Shown: positions 1 through 10,115 of the stretch, piece by piece
Layout: each line of letters begins with the position of its first letter
How positions within the stretch are numbered: the first letter of the stretch is position 1
Source: Pararhizobium mangrovi
GTDB taxonomy: Bacteria; Pseudomonadota; Alphaproteobacteria; Rhizobiales; Rhizobiaceae
Assembly (NCBI RefSeq): GCF_006516965.1
Contig: NZ_VHLH01000003.1
Location: 1-64,000, forward strand
DNA length: 64,000 bases
Direction of reading: 5' to 3'
Position numbers and translations under genes: made by a program
Notes under the pieces: generated by a model
Databases searched by the model: none
What the model saw: only the letters and a program-made list of their open reading frames with translations
Told to the model about the DNA's origin: nothing

Positions 1-8
1 GAAAGGCT

Positions 9-923
9 CTAAACGGCCCTCTGCACGCCGCGCGAGAAGGTGGAGCGGCGCGAGCGGCGCACCTGCCACACGGAATGCGCGGCGAGTGCGGCGATCATGA
101 TCGCGCCGCCGGAGAGCGTCGCCGTCGTCGGCACTTCGCCGAAGATCAGCCAAACCCATACCGGCGCGAGGATCGTCTCGAGAAGGTAGAACATCGCGAC
201 CTCGGGCGAGGGGATGTAGCGCGGTGCCGAGGCAAGGCACCAGAAGGCGAGCGGGATCACCACGAAGCCGTTCAGCGCGATCCACACGGGATCGCGGATG
301 ACCGGCCCGCCGGTCGGCAGCAGGAACAGTGCGACGAGTGCTGGAAAGAGGTTCGCGACCAGCGGCGTGAAGCCCATGTCGCGGCCGGTCGCCCTCGCCG
401 CGGTCAGCGCTGCGGCCGTCAGGAAGGCCGTCGCGAGCGCCATCGCATCGCCGAAGCCGTGACCGAGCGAGACCCCCTCGCGCACGATGATCGCGACGCC
501 GACGATCATGGCGCCCATCGCGAGAAACGTCGCGCGCCGAGGCCGTTCCTTCAGGAAGATCCACGATAACAGCGCGGAAAAGACCGTGTTGAAGGAAAGG
601 ATGAAGACGAGGTTCGCCGTCGAGGTGTTGAAAACGGCGAGCACGAAGGTCACCGCGCCGACGGCGTAGACCGCGACGACCATCGATCCGCCGAGCCCGG
701 GCACGAGCCGGATGGAGCGGCCGGCGAGGGTGCGATAGGCGAGCCAGATGGCGATCGCCACGACGAAGGTGGCGCCGCTGCGCGCGGCAAGGATGGACCA
801 CACACCGCCATCGGCAAGCCGCACGAGCGGCACGTCCATGGTGAGCGACAGGCCGCCGAGTGCGGCGAGCCCCAACCCTTTTCCCGTGTCGCTGGATGGC
901 TCGGTGTTCGCCGGCCCCTTCAA
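9..923 (-). CDS. DMT-superfamily permease with two EamA domains
   Basis: Inner-membrane permease of about 304 residues. Roughly ten hydrophobic segments are visible in two tandem EamA-type halves, the normal size and shape for this family. The family exports or imports small metabolites; nothing here fixes the substrate. The start is taken as a TTG at 923-921, whose TTGA overlaps the stop of the upstream bpt gene, because the segment just after it ([19 protein letters not shown]) is the expected first transmembrane helix. The next ATG, at 839, would cut that helix. The overlap implies translational coupling to bpt. The reading frame stays open much further upstream, but that part only shadows bpt. 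Confidence 0.85.
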   Translation of the reverse strand: MKGPANTEPSSDTGKGLGLAALGGLSLTMDVPLVRLADGGVWSILAARSGATFVVAIAIWLAYRTLAGRSIRLVPGLGGSMVVAVYAVGAVTFVLAVFNTSTANLVFILSFNTVFSALLSWIFLKERPRRATFLAMGAMIVGVAIIVREGVSLGHGFGDAMALATAFLTAAALTAARATGRDMGFTPLVANLFPALVALFLLPTGGPVIRDPVWIALNGFVVIPLAFWCLASAPRYIPSPEVAMFYLLETILAPVWVWLIFGEVPTTATLSGGAIMIAALAAHSVWQVRRSRRSTFSRGVQRAV

Positions 924-1666
924 GCGGGCCGTCGCCAGCCGTCGGCCATCAGGTGTTCCTGCGGCTGGAAGCGGGTCTTGTAGTCCATCTTCGGCGATCC
1001 CTTGACCCAGTAGCCGAGATAGACGTGGGCGAGCCCGCGCTGGCGCGTGCGCTGGATATGGTCGAGGATCATGTAGGTGCCGAGCGAGCGGTCGGCGATG
1101 TCCGGGTCGAAGAACGAATAGACCATAGACATGCCGTCGCCCATCACGTCGGACAGCGCGACGGCGACGAGCGGTCCGTCGTTGCGTCCGGTCGCAATCG
1201 AGTCCGGCGTCTTTACGCGGTATTCGACGATGCGCGTGTCGACATGCGTATCCTCCACCATCATGGCGTAGTCGAGCACGCTCATGTCCGACATGCCGCC
1301 GGTGCGGTGGCGCGCGTCGAGATAGGCGCGGAAGAGGGAATACTGCTCGCTTGACGGTTCGGCGGCATGCTCGCGGGCGACGAGATCGGCGTTGCGCTTG
1401 ACGACGCGCTTCATCGACTTCGTCGGCTCGAACTCGCCGGCGAGGATGCGCACCGACACGCAGGCGCGACACGTCTCGCAGGCCGGCCGGTAGGCGATGT
1501 TCTGCGAGCGGCGGAAACCGCCCTGCGTCAGAAGGTCGTTCAGTTCGTCCGCCTTGTCGCCGACGAGATGGGTGAAGACCTTCCGCTCCCATTGACCCTC
1601 GAGATAGGGGCACGCCGATGGCGCGGTCAGGAAGAACTGGGGCGAATGGCTGGAATGGCTCGTCAT
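920..1666 (-). CDS. bpt: Bpt, aspartate/glutamate leucyltransferase (bacterial ATE-type)
   Basis: Cytoplasmic aminoacyl-tRNA-protein transferase of 248 residues. The family attaches leucine from Leu-tRNA to proteins with N-terminal Asp or Glu and so feeds the N-degron/ClpS-ClpAP pathway. The N-terminal half carries the cysteine cluster [10 protein letters not shown] of the ATE N-domain. The C-terminal half has the GNAT-like ATE core ([20 protein letters not shown]). Length is usual for the bacterial family. The DMT permease gene follows with a 4-nt overlap. The old annotation as arginyltransferase (ate) is possible by name, but short bacterial forms are normally the Leu-specific Bpt. Confidence 0.92.
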   Translation of the reverse strand: MTSHSSHSPQFFLTAPSACPYLEGQWERKVFTHLVGDKADELNDLLTQGGFRRSQNIAYRPACETCRACVSVRILAGEFEPTKSMKRVVKRNADLVAREHAAEPSSEQYSLFRAYLDARHRTGGMSDMSVLDYAMMVEDTHVDTRIVEYRVKTPDSIATGRNDGPLVAVALSDVMGDGMSMVYSFFDPDIADRSLGTYMILDHIQRTRQRGLAHVYLGYWVKGSPKMDYKTRFQPQEHLMADGWRRPA

Positions 1667-1822
1667 TTCCGGATCGCGGCGCGGTTCAAATCACGGTTTC
1701 GCACAGGATGGCCCAATGCCGCGAAAGGTCAACCGAAGATGCCGAGGTTCCCGCCCACTGCGACGCCGTGAGGCGGCGTGCCGACGGCCTTCGATCGGTG
1801 CCGGGGCCGTTCGTACGCCGAC

Positions 1823-2284
1823 CTAGTCCTCGCGGCGAACCACCACCGTGCCGAGCAGGAAATCCTGCAGAAGGCGCTTGCGCGGCGAGAACAGGCTGAC
1901 GAGAAGCACGATCGGCGAAAGGATGACGTTTCCGGCCCAGAAGAGCACGGTATGGATCAGCGCCAGCATGCCGTCCACCGGGCCGCCGTCGAGACGGGCA
2001 AGCCGTAAGTCCATCGCCTTCATGCCTGGCGTCGCCTGCGCGCTTCCGCCCATCGTCAGCATTACGTAGGGCAGGGCGACCAGTGCGAAGAGCACCGAAT
2101 AGAGCATGAAGCCGAGACCAAGCGTGACGATGCCGAGGAAGAAGACGACGATCGACACCGGGATGCACAGAAGCAGCACCAGCGTGTAGTCGATGCAGAA
2201 GGCGAGTATCCGCCGGGTGCGCACGCTGCGGTAGCGGCGCGGCGCGTCGAGGTTCGTTCCCGGCATTTCGGCGGCGATGGCCAT
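1823..2284 (-). CDS. RDD-family membrane protein
   Basis: Small membrane protein of 153 residues with the RDD layout: a basic N-terminus, then about three hydrophobic segments (near residues 25-50, 55-80 and 110-140) with the charged motif RRILAFCIDY at the first helix. Function of the family is poorly defined; transport or envelope roles have been suggested. The ATG at 2284 is preferred to an in-frame GTG at 2317, because GGAG lies eight bases before the ATG. It lies just downstream of hemB on the same strand and may be cotranscribed with it. Confidence 0.8.
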   Translation of the reverse strand: MAIAAEMPGTNLDAPRRYRSVRTRRILAFCIDYTLVLLLCIPVSIVVFFLGIVTLGLGFMLYSVLFALVALPYVMLTMGGSAQATPGMKAMDLRLARLDGGPVDGMLALIHTVLFWAGNVILSPIVLLVSLFSPRKRLLQDFLLGTVVVRRED

Positions 2285-2359
2285 CGTCGTGCTCCGTTGG
2301 CGCGTTTCGATCGCCACGAATGTGGGGACGAACGCGGCGGATGCAAGAATGGCGCGGGT

Positions 2360-3394
2360 TCAAACCCCCTTCGCCAGCAGTTCCGCGACGCGCGGCGCGA
2401 AATAGGTCAGGATGCCGTCGCAACCCGCGCGCTTGAAGGAGAGCAGGCTTTCGAGCATCACCTTTTCCTCGTCGATCCAGCCGTTTGCGCCCGCAGCCTT
2501 CATCATCGCGTATTCGCCGGACACCTGATAGGCGAAGACGGGCAGTCCGAACTCCTGCTTCAGCCGCCAGCAGATGTCGAGATAGGGAAGACCGGGCTTC
2601 ACCATCAGCGAATCGGCACCTTCCTGTACGTCGAGTTCGGCCTCGCGCAGGCATTCCTCGCCATTGGCGGGATCGACGTAATAGCTCTTCTTGTCGCCCT
2701 TCAGCAGGCCTCCGGTGCCGATCGCCTCGCGATAGGGCCCATAATAGGCCGACGCGAACTTCGTCGTGTATGCCATGATCGCCACGTCCTGATGGCCGGC
2801 GGCATCGAGCGCCTCGCGGATCGCGCCGACGCGTCCATCCATCATCTCGGAGGGAGCGATGATGTCGGCACCAGCGTCGGCCTGGTTCACAGCCGCCTCG
2901 GCGGCTTGCGCCACGGTCTCGTCGTTGACGATGATCCCGTCGCGCAGGATGCCGTCGTGCCCGTGCGTCGTGAACGGGTCGAGCGCGACGTCCGTCATCA
3001 CGCCGATTTCCGGAACCGCCTCCTTGATCGCCCGCGTCGCGCGGTTGACGAGATTGTCGGGGTCGAGGATGTGCGAGCCCGTCTCGTCGCGGCGCTCCAT
3101 GGCGATGTTGGGAAAGGTCGCGATCAGCGGAATGCCGAGGTTGGCCGCGCGCCGTGCCTCCTCCGCCGCCCGGTCGACCGTCAGCCGGAAGACGCCCGGC
3201 ATGGCGTCGACGGGCTCGCTCGTATCGGTACCGTCGACGAGGAAGATCGGCCAGATGAGGTCGTCGACCGTCAGCCGGTTCTCGCGCACCAGCCGGCGCG
3301 ACCAGTCCGCCTTGCGGTGGCGGCGCATGCGGCGGTGGCCGGTGATCCGGTCGACATTCGCCCGATCGAAGGCGTCCTGTGCTTGCTTGTCCAT
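2360..3394 (-). CDS. hemB: Porphobilinogen synthase (delta-aminolevulinic acid dehydratase)
   Basis: Condenses two 5-aminolevulinate molecules to porphobilinogen, the second step of the C5/C4 tetrapyrrole route, in the cytoplasm. The 344-residue length fits the family. The two Schiff-base lysines sit in YTTKFASAYYGP (Lys212) and MVKPGLPYLD. At the usual zinc-cysteine site this protein reads DVALDPFTTHGHDG, with Asp in place of Cys, which marks a Mg-dependent type common in alphaproteobacteria. The ATG at 3394 is chosen over longer in-frame starts because GGGAG lies nine bases upstream. The RDD gene follows. Confidence 0.96.
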   Translation of the reverse strand: MDKQAQDAFDRANVDRITGHRRMRRHRKADWSRRLVRENRLTVDDLIWPIFLVDGTDTSEPVDAMPGVFRLTVDRAAEEARRAANLGIPLIATFPNIAMERRDETGSHILDPDNLVNRATRAIKEAVPEIGVMTDVALDPFTTHGHDGILRDGIIVNDETVAQAAEAAVNQADAGADIIAPSEMMDGRVGAIREALDAAGHQDVAIMAYTTKFASAYYGPYREAIGTGGLLKGDKKSYYVDPANGEECLREAELDVQEGADSLMVKPGLPYLDICWRLKQEFGLPVFAYQVSGEYAMMKAAGANGWIDEEKVMLESLLSFKRAGCDGILTYFAPRVAELLAKGV

Positions 3395-3567
3395 GGTCGT
3401 TCGGCTCCCGCATTGTCCGTTTCCCTTGAACGCCCTTGCGAAGAACGGGTCAAGGCGGGCCATACCGGCGCGCTTCCGTATGCCCCGGAAAGGTTCTAAG
3501 CGCATGCGAAGGAGACCCCTGCCGATGATTCGGCGGCGGCGGGCGAAGGAAGGAGAGGACGGGGCGG

Positions 3568-4008
3568 ATGAGCCGGGTTCCGGCCGTTGACCAAACGACA
3601 AGGACGTTCACGGAGGAGGCGTTCGTCGTCTTCCTGCGTTTCGTCGCGCTCCTCGCGCTGCTCGAGGGCCTGAAATACTGGGTGGCGCTCATCGGCATCG
3701 TCGGTCATGCGCCCTGGCGGTTCGATCTCATGCCGGTCCACTGGCAGATCGCGGCGACGAGCCTTGCCGTCCTCTTTCCCTCCGCCGCGACGGGCCTCTG
3801 GCTGACGACCTCATGGGGCCCCGTACTATGGGCCGTGGCGGCGGCCGGCGAAGTCGTCATGTATACCGGCTACACGCTGCGCTTCGGGCATCAGCCGATC
3901 ATTCTCGCCGCCCACGCCGTCATCGCCCTTTGCTATGTCGGCTTCCGGCTTGCGCTCGTGTTCGAACGGCGTCGCCGGGTGGAGACGGTAAGGCCCGATT
4001 TACCGTGA
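3568..4008 (+). CDS. DUF6163 membrane protein
   Basis: Small integral membrane protein of 146 residues with about four hydrophobic segments (FLRFVALLALLEGLKYWVAL; IAATSLAVLFPSAATGLWL; a third near VLWAVAAAGEVVMYTGY; a fourth near IILAAHAVIALCYVGF). No enzymatic motif is visible. I recognise it as the uncharacterised family that sits immediately upstream of ldtR in Hyphomicrobiales. The neighbourhood suggests a cell-envelope role linked to the LdtR/Ldt stress system, but this is inference. It is transcribed divergently from hemB. Confidence 0.8.
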   Translation: MSRVPAVDQTTRTFTEEAFVVFLRFVALLALLEGLKYWVALIGIVGHAPWRFDLMPVHWQIAATSLAVLFPSAATGLWLTTSWGPVLWAVAAAGEVVMYTGYTLRFGHQPIILAAHAVIALCYVGFRLALVFERRRRVETVRPDLP

Positions 4009-4136
4009 TACACTCTTGGCTTCCGGTAAGCAGCTGTTAAGCCTGGATTTTAAGTCGAATTTTAGGGGCATTCGATAGGTTCTGTCTCAAGGCGGCGGAC
4101 AAGAAAGCCGCCACGCGTCAACAGCGAGGCAGACCG

Positions 4137-4655
4137 ATGAACGTTCAAGCTACCCGGATCGTCGAGAACGACGGCACCAGCGACATCAACGACCAGTCGC
4201 TCCACACGCTCTACATGGAGTCCCTTCAGCTCGTCGAGCGGCTCCACCGCCGTCTGCTCGACGTCGTCAAGGACGAGTTCGACCGCAAGGGCCGCTCGGA
4301 CATCAACGCCACGCAGGCGCTGCTGCTCTTCAACATCGGCAATTCGGAACTGACCGCCGGCGAACTGCGCTCGCGCGGTTACTATCTGGGCTCGAACGTT
4401 TCCTACAACCTGAAGAAGCTCGTCGATCTCGGCTACATCAACCACCAGCGTTCGCGCGTCGACCGCCGTGCGGTGCGTGTCAGCCTGACGGACAAGGGCA
4501 CCGAGGTCGCTTCCGTCGTGTCCGAACTCTACGAGCGTCACACCGGTTCGATCGAGAAGGTCGGCGGCATCGGCGAAGGCGACTTCAAGGAAATGAACCG
4601 TCTTCTCACGCGGCTCGACCGCTTCTGGAACGACCAGATCCAGTATCGCCTCTGA
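4137..4655 (+). CDS. ldtR: LdtR, MarR-family transcriptional regulator
   Basis: MarR-type winged-helix regulator of 172 residues. The HTH/wing region spans roughly residues 60-115 (ELRSRGYYLGSNVSYNLKKL, then RSRVDRRAVRVSLTDKG, the basic wing). In Hyphomicrobiales such as Sinorhizobium and Liberibacter, LdtR is known to control an adjacent L,D-transpeptidase gene and osmotic-stress tolerance. That gene follows here at 4933, so the arrangement is conserved. The 277-bp gap between them contains two dyads that are candidate operators. A GAGG sequence lies about eight bases before the ATG. Confidence 0.9.
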   Translation: MNVQATRIVENDGTSDINDQSLHTLYMESLQLVERLHRRLLDVVKDEFDRKGRSDINATQALLLFNIGNSELTAGELRSRGYYLGSNVSYNLKKLVDLGYINHQRSRVDRRAVRVSLTDKGTEVASVVSELYERHTGSIEKVGGIGEGDFKEMNRLLTRLDRFWNDQIQYRL

Positions 4656-4825
4656 ACGAGGCATACAAACCACACCGGCCTTCATTCCGGGCGCGCGTTC
4701 ACGAATGCGTGCGCCGTGCTCCACGAAGTCGACACAAAGTCGTGGCAAGTCCAACACGAGTTCTGTCGGCGGGGAACCATCTGCGTATCGTCATGTGGCG
4801 GCGCGTCGCGTGGGTGACATCGGAA

Positions 4826-4837
4826 CGTTCGCGAACG
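4826..4837. promoter_or_regulatory. 12-bp palindrome upstream of the L,D-transpeptidase gene
   Basis: CGTTCGCGAACG is a perfect palindrome set in GAACGTTCGCGAACGAAC. It lies about 95 bases before the ldt start and downstream of ldtR. Position between a MarR regulator and its usual target makes it a candidate LdtR operator. This is inference; the LdtR consensus was not compared. Confidence 0.35.
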
Positions 4838-4889
4838 AACGTCGATGTCCGTCACCGGCAGGTATCGTCTTGTTAACCTTGATGGTGGT

Positions 4890-4913
4890 ATCGTGATGCT
4901 TTGTCATCGCGAT
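4890..4913. promoter_or_regulatory. Imperfect dyad directly upstream of the L,D-transpeptidase start
   Basis: Arms ATCGTGATG and CATCGCGAT (one mismatch) are separated by six bases. They end about 20 bases before the ATG at 4933, where a repressor would block transcription or initiation. It is a second candidate site for LdtR. Confidence 0.3.
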
Positions 4914-4932
4914 CTTGGAACACGGTGTCTTG

Positions 4933-6195
4933 ATGTCCAGAAAATTCGGTAGCGAATCCTTCTCGCGGCGCGGCTTCCTGCGCGCGGTCACTGCCGCAGG
5001 CGCCTTGACGGCAGCCGGCGGGGCCAGCGCACAGTCGATCGTCGACAGCGTCATCCGCGGCTCTCAGCGCGGGTGGAACGACAGCTTCGATTCATCACCG
5101 GGCCATGGTGGCGACGTCAACAGCCTGACGCCGATTCTCAATCCGCGGACGCTCTCCTACGTCCAGCTCGCCATCAACCGCTACCAGCAGCTCGTCGCCA
5201 ATGGCGGCTGGCCGATGGTGCCCGAGCACGGCAAGCTCAGTCTCGGTAGCGTCGACGACGCCGTCCTGACGCTGCGCAAGCGGCTGATGATCTCCGGCGA
5301 TCTTTCGCAGTCGGCAGGCATGTCGCGAGCCTTCGATTCCTACGTCGATGCGGCCGTACGCCGCTTCCAGGCGCGTCACGGCCTGCCGGTCGACGGCGTC
5401 CTCGGCGAATACAGCTACAAGGCCATGAACGTTTCGGCCGATGTCCGTCTCGGCCAGCTCCAGACCAACCTGGTTCGCCTCAACGCGCGCAGCGGCGATC
5501 TCGGCCCGCGCTACGTCGTCGTCAACATTCCCGCCGCGTCGATCGAGGCCGTCGAGAACGGCCAGGTCGTCCAGCGGCACACGGCGATCGTCGGCCAGAC
5601 CTCACGCGAGACCCCGACGCTCGATTCGGCGATCAACCAGGTCATCCTCAACCCGTACTGGACGGCGCCGCGCTCGATCATCCGCAAGGACATCATGCCG
5701 GTGATGCGCAAGGATCCGCAGTATCTGACGCGCAACCACATTCGCCTCTTCGACGCACAGGGCAACGAGGTGGACCCCAGCACGGTGGACTGGAGCGCGG
5801 ACAAGGCTCCGAACCTCACCTTCCGTCAGGATCCCGGCAAGATCAACGCCATGGCGTCGGTCAAGATCAACTTCCCGAACAAGTATTCGGTCTATATGCA
5901 CGACACGCCCGAGCAGAGCCTGTTCGGGCAGATCATGCGCTTCGATTCGTCGGGCTGCGTGCGCGTCCAGAACGTGCGCGACCTCGTCGTATGGCTGCTC
6001 CGGGACAATCAGGGCTGGTCGCGAAGCCACATCGAGCAGGTCATCTCGACGCGCAAGAACACCGAGATCCCGCTCGAACAGCGCGTTCCGGTGCATTTCG
6101 TCTACATCACCGCCTGGTCGACCTCGGACGGCGTCGTCCAGTTCCGCGACGACATCTACCATCACGACGGTGTGGACGAGTTGGCGCTTCGCTAG
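4933..6195 (+). CDS. L,D-transpeptidase with Tat signal and peptidoglycan-binding domain
   Basis: Periplasmic YkuD-type L,D-transpeptidase of 420 residues that would make 3-3 peptidoglycan cross-links or anchor proteins to peptidoglycan. A Tat signal is clear at the N-terminus (FSRRGFLRAVTAAG, then a likely AxA cleavage near residue 35). A PGB_1 peptidoglycan-binding repeat lies around residues 105-165 (FQARHGLPVDGVLGEYS). The YkuD domain has HDTPEQSLFG and the catalytic motif SSGCVRV with Cys342. It follows ldtR and is the expected LdtR target. ATG 4933 is used; an in-frame TTG at 4915 would add six residues before the Tat signal. Confidence 0.92.
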   Translation: MSRKFGSESFSRRGFLRAVTAAGALTAAGGASAQSIVDSVIRGSQRGWNDSFDSSPGHGGDVNSLTPILNPRTLSYVQLAINRYQQLVANGGWPMVPEHGKLSLGSVDDAVLTLRKRLMISGDLSQSAGMSRAFDSYVDAAVRRFQARHGLPVDGVLGEYSYKAMNVSADVRLGQLQTNLVRLNARSGDLGPRYVVVNIPAASIEAVENGQVVQRHTAIVGQTSRETPTLDSAINQVILNPYWTAPRSIIRKDIMPVMRKDPQYLTRNHIRLFDAQGNEVDPSTVDWSADKAPNLTFRQDPGKINAMASVKINFPNKYSVYMHDTPEQSLFGQIMRFDSSGCVRVQNVRDLVVWLLRDNQGWSRSHIEQVISTRKNTEIPLEQRVPVHFVYITAWSTSDGVVQFRDDIYHHDGVDELALR

Positions 6196-6224
6196 AAGCT
6201 CCGTCTGAAGTTGCCCTGAATTCG

Positions 6225-6249
6225 ACCCGGCCCCGAAAGGGCCGGGTTT
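6225..6249. terminator. Rho-independent terminator between convergent ldt and FUSC genes
   Basis: Perfect 9-bp arms ACCCGGCCC and GGGCCGGGT with a CGAAA loop, followed by TTTCTC. It lies 29 bases after the ldt stop and immediately before the FUSC stop, so it can serve both convergent genes, though the T-run is short. Confidence 0.85.
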
Positions 6250-6250
6250 C

Positions 6251-8425
6251 TCATGAGCCTTCGGCAGGGCGTGCGAGCGATGAATGCGGCGCAGGCTCTT
6301 CCGTCGGGAAGTTCGCGCGCTTCGGCCCCGACATCGCCCGTTCGAGCAGGGCGGCAATGATTTCCAGTGCCTGGATCGGGCTTTCGTCCTCGTTGATCGC
6401 CAATTCCCGCCGCGGCGTGCGCGCTGGCACGGCCGGCTTCGAGCGCGGCGGCTTCAGGAAGAAGCGGTCCTTGCGTTCGCGCGCGGCCGATATGCGCTCG
6501 CGGACGTCCACGACCAGCCGATCGAACTCCGCCAACTCGTCCGCCGAAAGCGTGCGCCCGTGCGAGATCCCGCGGGCGAGCGCACGCACCCAGTGCGTGC
6601 AGCCGGTCAGCACGAGCAGCTTCTCGCGCACCTGTCCGTATCGGGTGACGACGTTCCACGGACCGCCGAGCGGTCGTGCCGCGGTCGCGAGATCGGCAAG
6701 TTTTCGGTCGAGCGTGCGCGAGGGTGCGAGAATGTCGGCACCGGCATCTTTGCCATGGGCCCGGGCATGGATGGCGTCGAGCGCCTCGCCGAGCGTTGTC
6801 AGATAGCCTTCGAGCGCGACCGTGACGCCCGCCGTCGCCCGTTTGGGAAAGACGAGGAACGCGCAGAAGACACCCGAAAGGGCGCCGAGAACCGTCTCCT
6901 CGAGCCGCAGCACGAGGAGTTCGGGTGTGAACAGACCCATCAGCCCGTAGAGAAGCGCCAGCGCGATGGTGATAAAGAAGATCATCACGCCGTAGGAGGT
7001 CTGCAGGAAATAGAAGCCGAAGAAGAAGCACGCCATGATGCCGCCGATCGATACGGCGATGGAGCCGTGGAGGAGCGTGGCGATGATCGTTCCGGCGATG
7101 ACGCCTGCGAGCGTGCCTGCCGAGCGTTCGAGCGCGCGAACGGCCGTATCGGCGCGTGAACGGGTGTTGTTGAAGACGATGAAGGCTGCGATGACCGCCC
7201 AGTACCACCGCGTCGAGGAGATGAGGACTCCGCCAGCCATGGCGAGCGCGGATGCGAGCGTCACCTGGATCGGAAGGTGCCAACGCTCCGGAATCCACGG
7301 CGTCTTGCCGTTTTCGCCCGAACCGCCAGCGGGCGTTCCGTTGCCGCCGGCGCTCGTCGTACCGGGTCGATCGGTTCGTTTGGCGAAGGCGGGCAGGGGG
7401 TCTTCGGCAAGCTTTGCCGCCAGATGGTCGCGGGCGTGCGCGGTGCGAAGCAGCACCTGGCACGTGGCGACCCGGTTGCCTTCCGGCGCCCCGCGCAGCC
7501 CTTCGGCGGTCTTCGCCAGTCCCGGGCTGTCGCGGTAGAGTGCCGCGACGAGCAGGTCTTCGGGCGGCAAGGCACGCATGCTGGCGGCGACCAGCCGCTC
7601 GACGCTCAGTTGAAGGTCGAACAGCGCCACGGCGAGTTCGGATGCGGGTCCGTGACCGGCGAGCGCGCCGCCGTCTTCCTGCGGGATGAAACCTTCCGCC
7701 ATCAGCATGATGGCATGCAGGCGGGCAAGATGGCCCTGGAGGTATCTTCGGTTGGTCCGGTCCACCGTGCCGGCGCGGCTTGCGCGTCTCAGTTCACGCA
7801 GCACGAGGTTGATCCGCCGGTCGATGGTCGTCGTCGCACGGCGGAAGTCGCGCTCGGGATCGTCGACCAGAATGACGGAGCTGACGATCTGGGTGATCGC
7901 GAGGCCGAGAAAGGCCGCGAGCGCGATCCAGCCGATCTGGTTTGCGGCCGGGTGCAGATAGTCCCCCATGAAGAAGGCGATGAAGGCGATCATGCCGGCC
8001 GCGAAGCCGCGCGGGCCGAAACGCCGGATCGCGACGGCGGCGAAGATCACTACGAGGAAGACGATATCCGCCGTGAAGGGATACGCCGCGAGAAGCCCGG
8101 CGACGAAGATGCTCGCGCAGCCGGCGAGCCCGGCAAGCGCCCGGCTGACGATCTGGTCGCGCACCGTGACGTCGCGGATTGCGAGCGAACCGAGGAAGCC
8201 GATGATGGTGGCGATGCCGTAGGCGGCGATCGGCAGGGGATGGACGAAGGTGATCGCCGTGAGCAACAGGCCGATCAGCGTCATCGAAAGCACCGCGCGC
8301 GAGGCGAGCCGCAGACGCGAGAAGGCGGGATCGGATGCGACGATGCGGTCGCGCAGCCGCGCGAGGACGCGCCGTCTCGGGGCGATGGGCGGTGTCACGG
8401 GCGGTGCGCCCTCGGCTGCAGTCAT
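6251..8425 (-). CDS. FUSC-family inner-membrane transporter
   Basis: Protein of 724 residues with the FUSC layout. There is a cluster of about six hydrophobic segments at residues 45-190, a soluble stretch, a second membrane cluster around residues 385-510 ([18 protein letters not shown] onwards), and a soluble C-terminus. Family members such as AaeB and YccS are linked to efflux of aromatic carboxylic acids or fusaric acid. No partner membrane-fusion protein is adjacent, so the substrate is open. GGG sits a few bases before the ATG at 8425. It is convergent with the L,D-transpeptidase gene. Confidence 0.85.
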   Translation of the reverse strand: MTAAEGAPPVTPPIAPRRRVLARLRDRIVASDPAFSRLRLASRAVLSMTLIGLLLTAITFVHPLPIAAYGIATIIGFLGSLAIRDVTVRDQIVSRALAGLAGCASIFVAGLLAAYPFTADIVFLVVIFAAVAIRRFGPRGFAAGMIAFIAFFMGDYLHPAANQIGWIALAAFLGLAITQIVSSVILVDDPERDFRRATTTIDRRINLVLRELRRASRAGTVDRTNRRYLQGHLARLHAIMLMAEGFIPQEDGGALAGHGPASELAVALFDLQLSVERLVAASMRALPPEDLLVAALYRDSPGLAKTAEGLRGAPEGNRVATCQVLLRTAHARDHLAAKLAEDPLPAFAKRTDRPGTTSAGGNGTPAGGSGENGKTPWIPERWHLPIQVTLASALAMAGGVLISSTRWYWAVIAAFIVFNNTRSRADTAVRALERSAGTLAGVIAGTIIATLLHGSIAVSIGGIMACFFFGFYFLQTSYGVMIFFITIALALLYGLMGLFTPELLVLRLEETVLGALSGVFCAFLVFPKRATAGVTVALEGYLTTLGEALDAIHARAHGKDAGADILAPSRTLDRKLADLATAARPLGGPWNVVTRYGQVREKLLVLTGCTHWVRALARGISHGRTLSADELAEFDRLVVDVRERISAARERKDRFFLKPPRSKPAVPARTPRRELAINEDESPIQALEIIAALLERAMSGPKRANFPTEEPAPHSSLARPAEGS

Positions 8426-8686
8426 ATCGCCCTTTCGAGGACCGTTCCGGCATCGCTGCCGATCGCGAGTCGCGGCATGCGCGATGCCAAGCTAAGGCAT
8501 TTCACTGCGGGTTCAACGCGCCATCGGCCCGCCCGGGTCGGCATGCCGCGCCGATCGGATGCCCGGACGGAGCGGATTGGCGAAGATGGGCGAGGTGTGG
8601 TACGTGCTGTGGGCACGCCGACGCCGCGCGTTCGTCGCTGCAGCGTCCGGTTCGTCCACTCTTCAACCTTCAAGGATTTGAACGAG

Positions 8687-10006
8687 ATGTCCAACACTTC
8701 CTCGGCCTCCGCGGCGCGCTTCGCCGACGCGTTCTTCAACCGCTCGCTCGCCGAAAGCGATCCCGAAGTCTTCGGTTCGATCGACAAGGAACTCGGTCGC
8801 CAGCGCCACGAGATCGAGCTGATCGCCTCCGAAAACATCGTCTCGCGCGCCGTTCTCGAGGCGCAGGGCTCGGTGATGACCAACAAGTACGCCGAGGGCT
8901 ATCCCGGACGGCGCTACTACGGCGGCTGCCAGTTCGTCGACGTCGCCGAACAGCTCGCCATCGACCGGGTGACGAAGCTCTTCGAGTGCGGCTTCGCCAA
9001 CGTCCAGCCGAACTCCGGCTCGCAGGCGAATCAGGCGGTGCTGCTGGCGCTCGCGACACCCGGCGACACGATCCTCGGCATGAGTCTCGATGCCGGCGGC
9101 CATTTGACCCATGGCGCGCGTCCGAACCTTTCGGGCAAGTGGTTCCATGCCGTGCAGTACGGCGTCGTGCCGCAGACCGGCCTCATCGACTACGAACAGG
9201 TCGAGGAACTCGCACTTCACAACCGGCCGAAGATCATCGTCGCCGGCGGCTCGGCCTATTCGCGGCAGATCGATTTCGCTCGTTTCCGCGAGATCGCCGA
9301 CAAGGTGGACGCCTATCTGTGGGTCGACATGGCGCATTTCGCCGGCCTCGTCGCCGGCGGCCAGCATCCGAGCCCGTTCCCGCACGCCCATGTCGCGACC
9401 TCCACGACCCACAAGACACTGCGCGGCCCGCGCGGCGGCCTCGTGCTGACGGACGACGCCGACATCGCCAAGAAGATCAACTCCGCGGTCTTCCCGGGCC
9501 TCCAGGGCGGCCCGCTGATGCACGCGATCGCCGGCAAGGCAGTGGCCTTCGGCGAGGCACTGACGCCGGAATTCAGGAACTACGCCGCCCAGGTCGTCGC
9601 CAACGCCAAGGCGCTTTCGGAAACGCTGATCGAAGGCGGCCTGGAAATCGTCTCGGGCGGTACGGACACCCATCTCGCGCTCGTCGACCTGCGGCCGAAA
9701 GACCTGACCGGCAAGGCGTCCGAAGCCGCCCTCGGTCGCGCCTACATCACCTGCAACAAGAACGGCGTTCCCAACGATCCGCAAAAGCCAATGGTCACCT
9801 CCGGCATCCGTCTCGGCACGCCGGCCGGCACCACCCGCGGCTTCGGCGAGGCGGAGTTCCGCGAGGTCGGCACGCTCATCCTCGAAGTGCTCGACGGTTT
9901 GAAGGATGCCGAATCGGAAGAGACGAACGCCGAGATCGAGGAAGGCGTGAAGAAGAAGGTCGTCGAACTGACGGACCGCTTCCCGCTCTATCCGCATCTC
10001 GGCTGA
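8687..10006 (+). CDS. glyA: Serine hydroxymethyltransferase
   Basis: PLP enzyme of 439 residues that interconverts serine and glycine with tetrahydrofolate, feeding one-carbon units. Family motifs are complete: [10 protein letters not shown] near the N-terminus, [14 protein letters not shown], and the PLP lysine in [12 protein letters not shown] (Lys243). The ATG at 8687 gives the usual length; the frame is open far upstream, but that part only shadows the FUSC gene. It is divergent from FUSC and precedes nrdR, a conserved alphaproteobacterial order. I saw no riboswitch in the 261-bp leader. Confidence 0.97.
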   Translation: MSNTSSASAARFADAFFNRSLAESDPEVFGSIDKELGRQRHEIELIASENIVSRAVLEAQGSVMTNKYAEGYPGRRYYGGCQFVDVAEQLAIDRVTKLFECGFANVQPNSGSQANQAVLLALATPGDTILGMSLDAGGHLTHGARPNLSGKWFHAVQYGVVPQTGLIDYEQVEELALHNRPKIIVAGGSAYSRQIDFARFREIADKVDAYLWVDMAHFAGLVAGGQHPSPFPHAHVATSTTHKTLRGPRGGLVLTDDADIAKKINSAVFPGLQGGPLMHAIAGKAVAFGEALTPEFRNYAAQVVANAKALSETLIEGGLEIVSGGTDTHLALVDLRPKDLTGKASEAALGRAYITCNKNGVPNDPQKPMVTSGIRLGTPAGTTRGFGEAEFREVGTLILEVLDGLKDAESEETNAEIEEGVKKKVVELTDRFPLYPHLG

Positions 10007-10070
10007 TCGAAGAGCCGAAGGGTGAGAAGCCGTCGTCGCAACCGAACCGTCCGGATACCGAAACCCGGGG

Positions 10071-10102
10071 CGTATCGCGTGACCCTGCGTTCACGCGATA
10101 CG
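10071..10102 (+). terminator. Strong hairpin between glyA and nrdR
   Basis: Perfect 12-bp arms CGTATCGCGTGA and TCACGCGATACG with an 8-base loop (CCCTGCGT). It ends 13 bases before the nrdR start. There is no T-run, so it may be a partial terminator, an mRNA-stability element or a binding site, rather than a classical intrinsic terminator. Confidence 0.5.
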
Positions 10103-10115
10103 GTCTAGGCCGCCC

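Noticed and set aside
9-1613. One 534-residue minus-strand reading frame
   Set aside because: Only its C-terminal 304 residues look like a real DMT permease. The N-terminal part is Arg/Pro-rich shadow sequence lying over bpt.
7277-10006. 909-residue plus-strand reading frame ending in glyA
   Set aside because: The first part is antisense to the FUSC gene and has shadow composition. SHMT begins at 8687.
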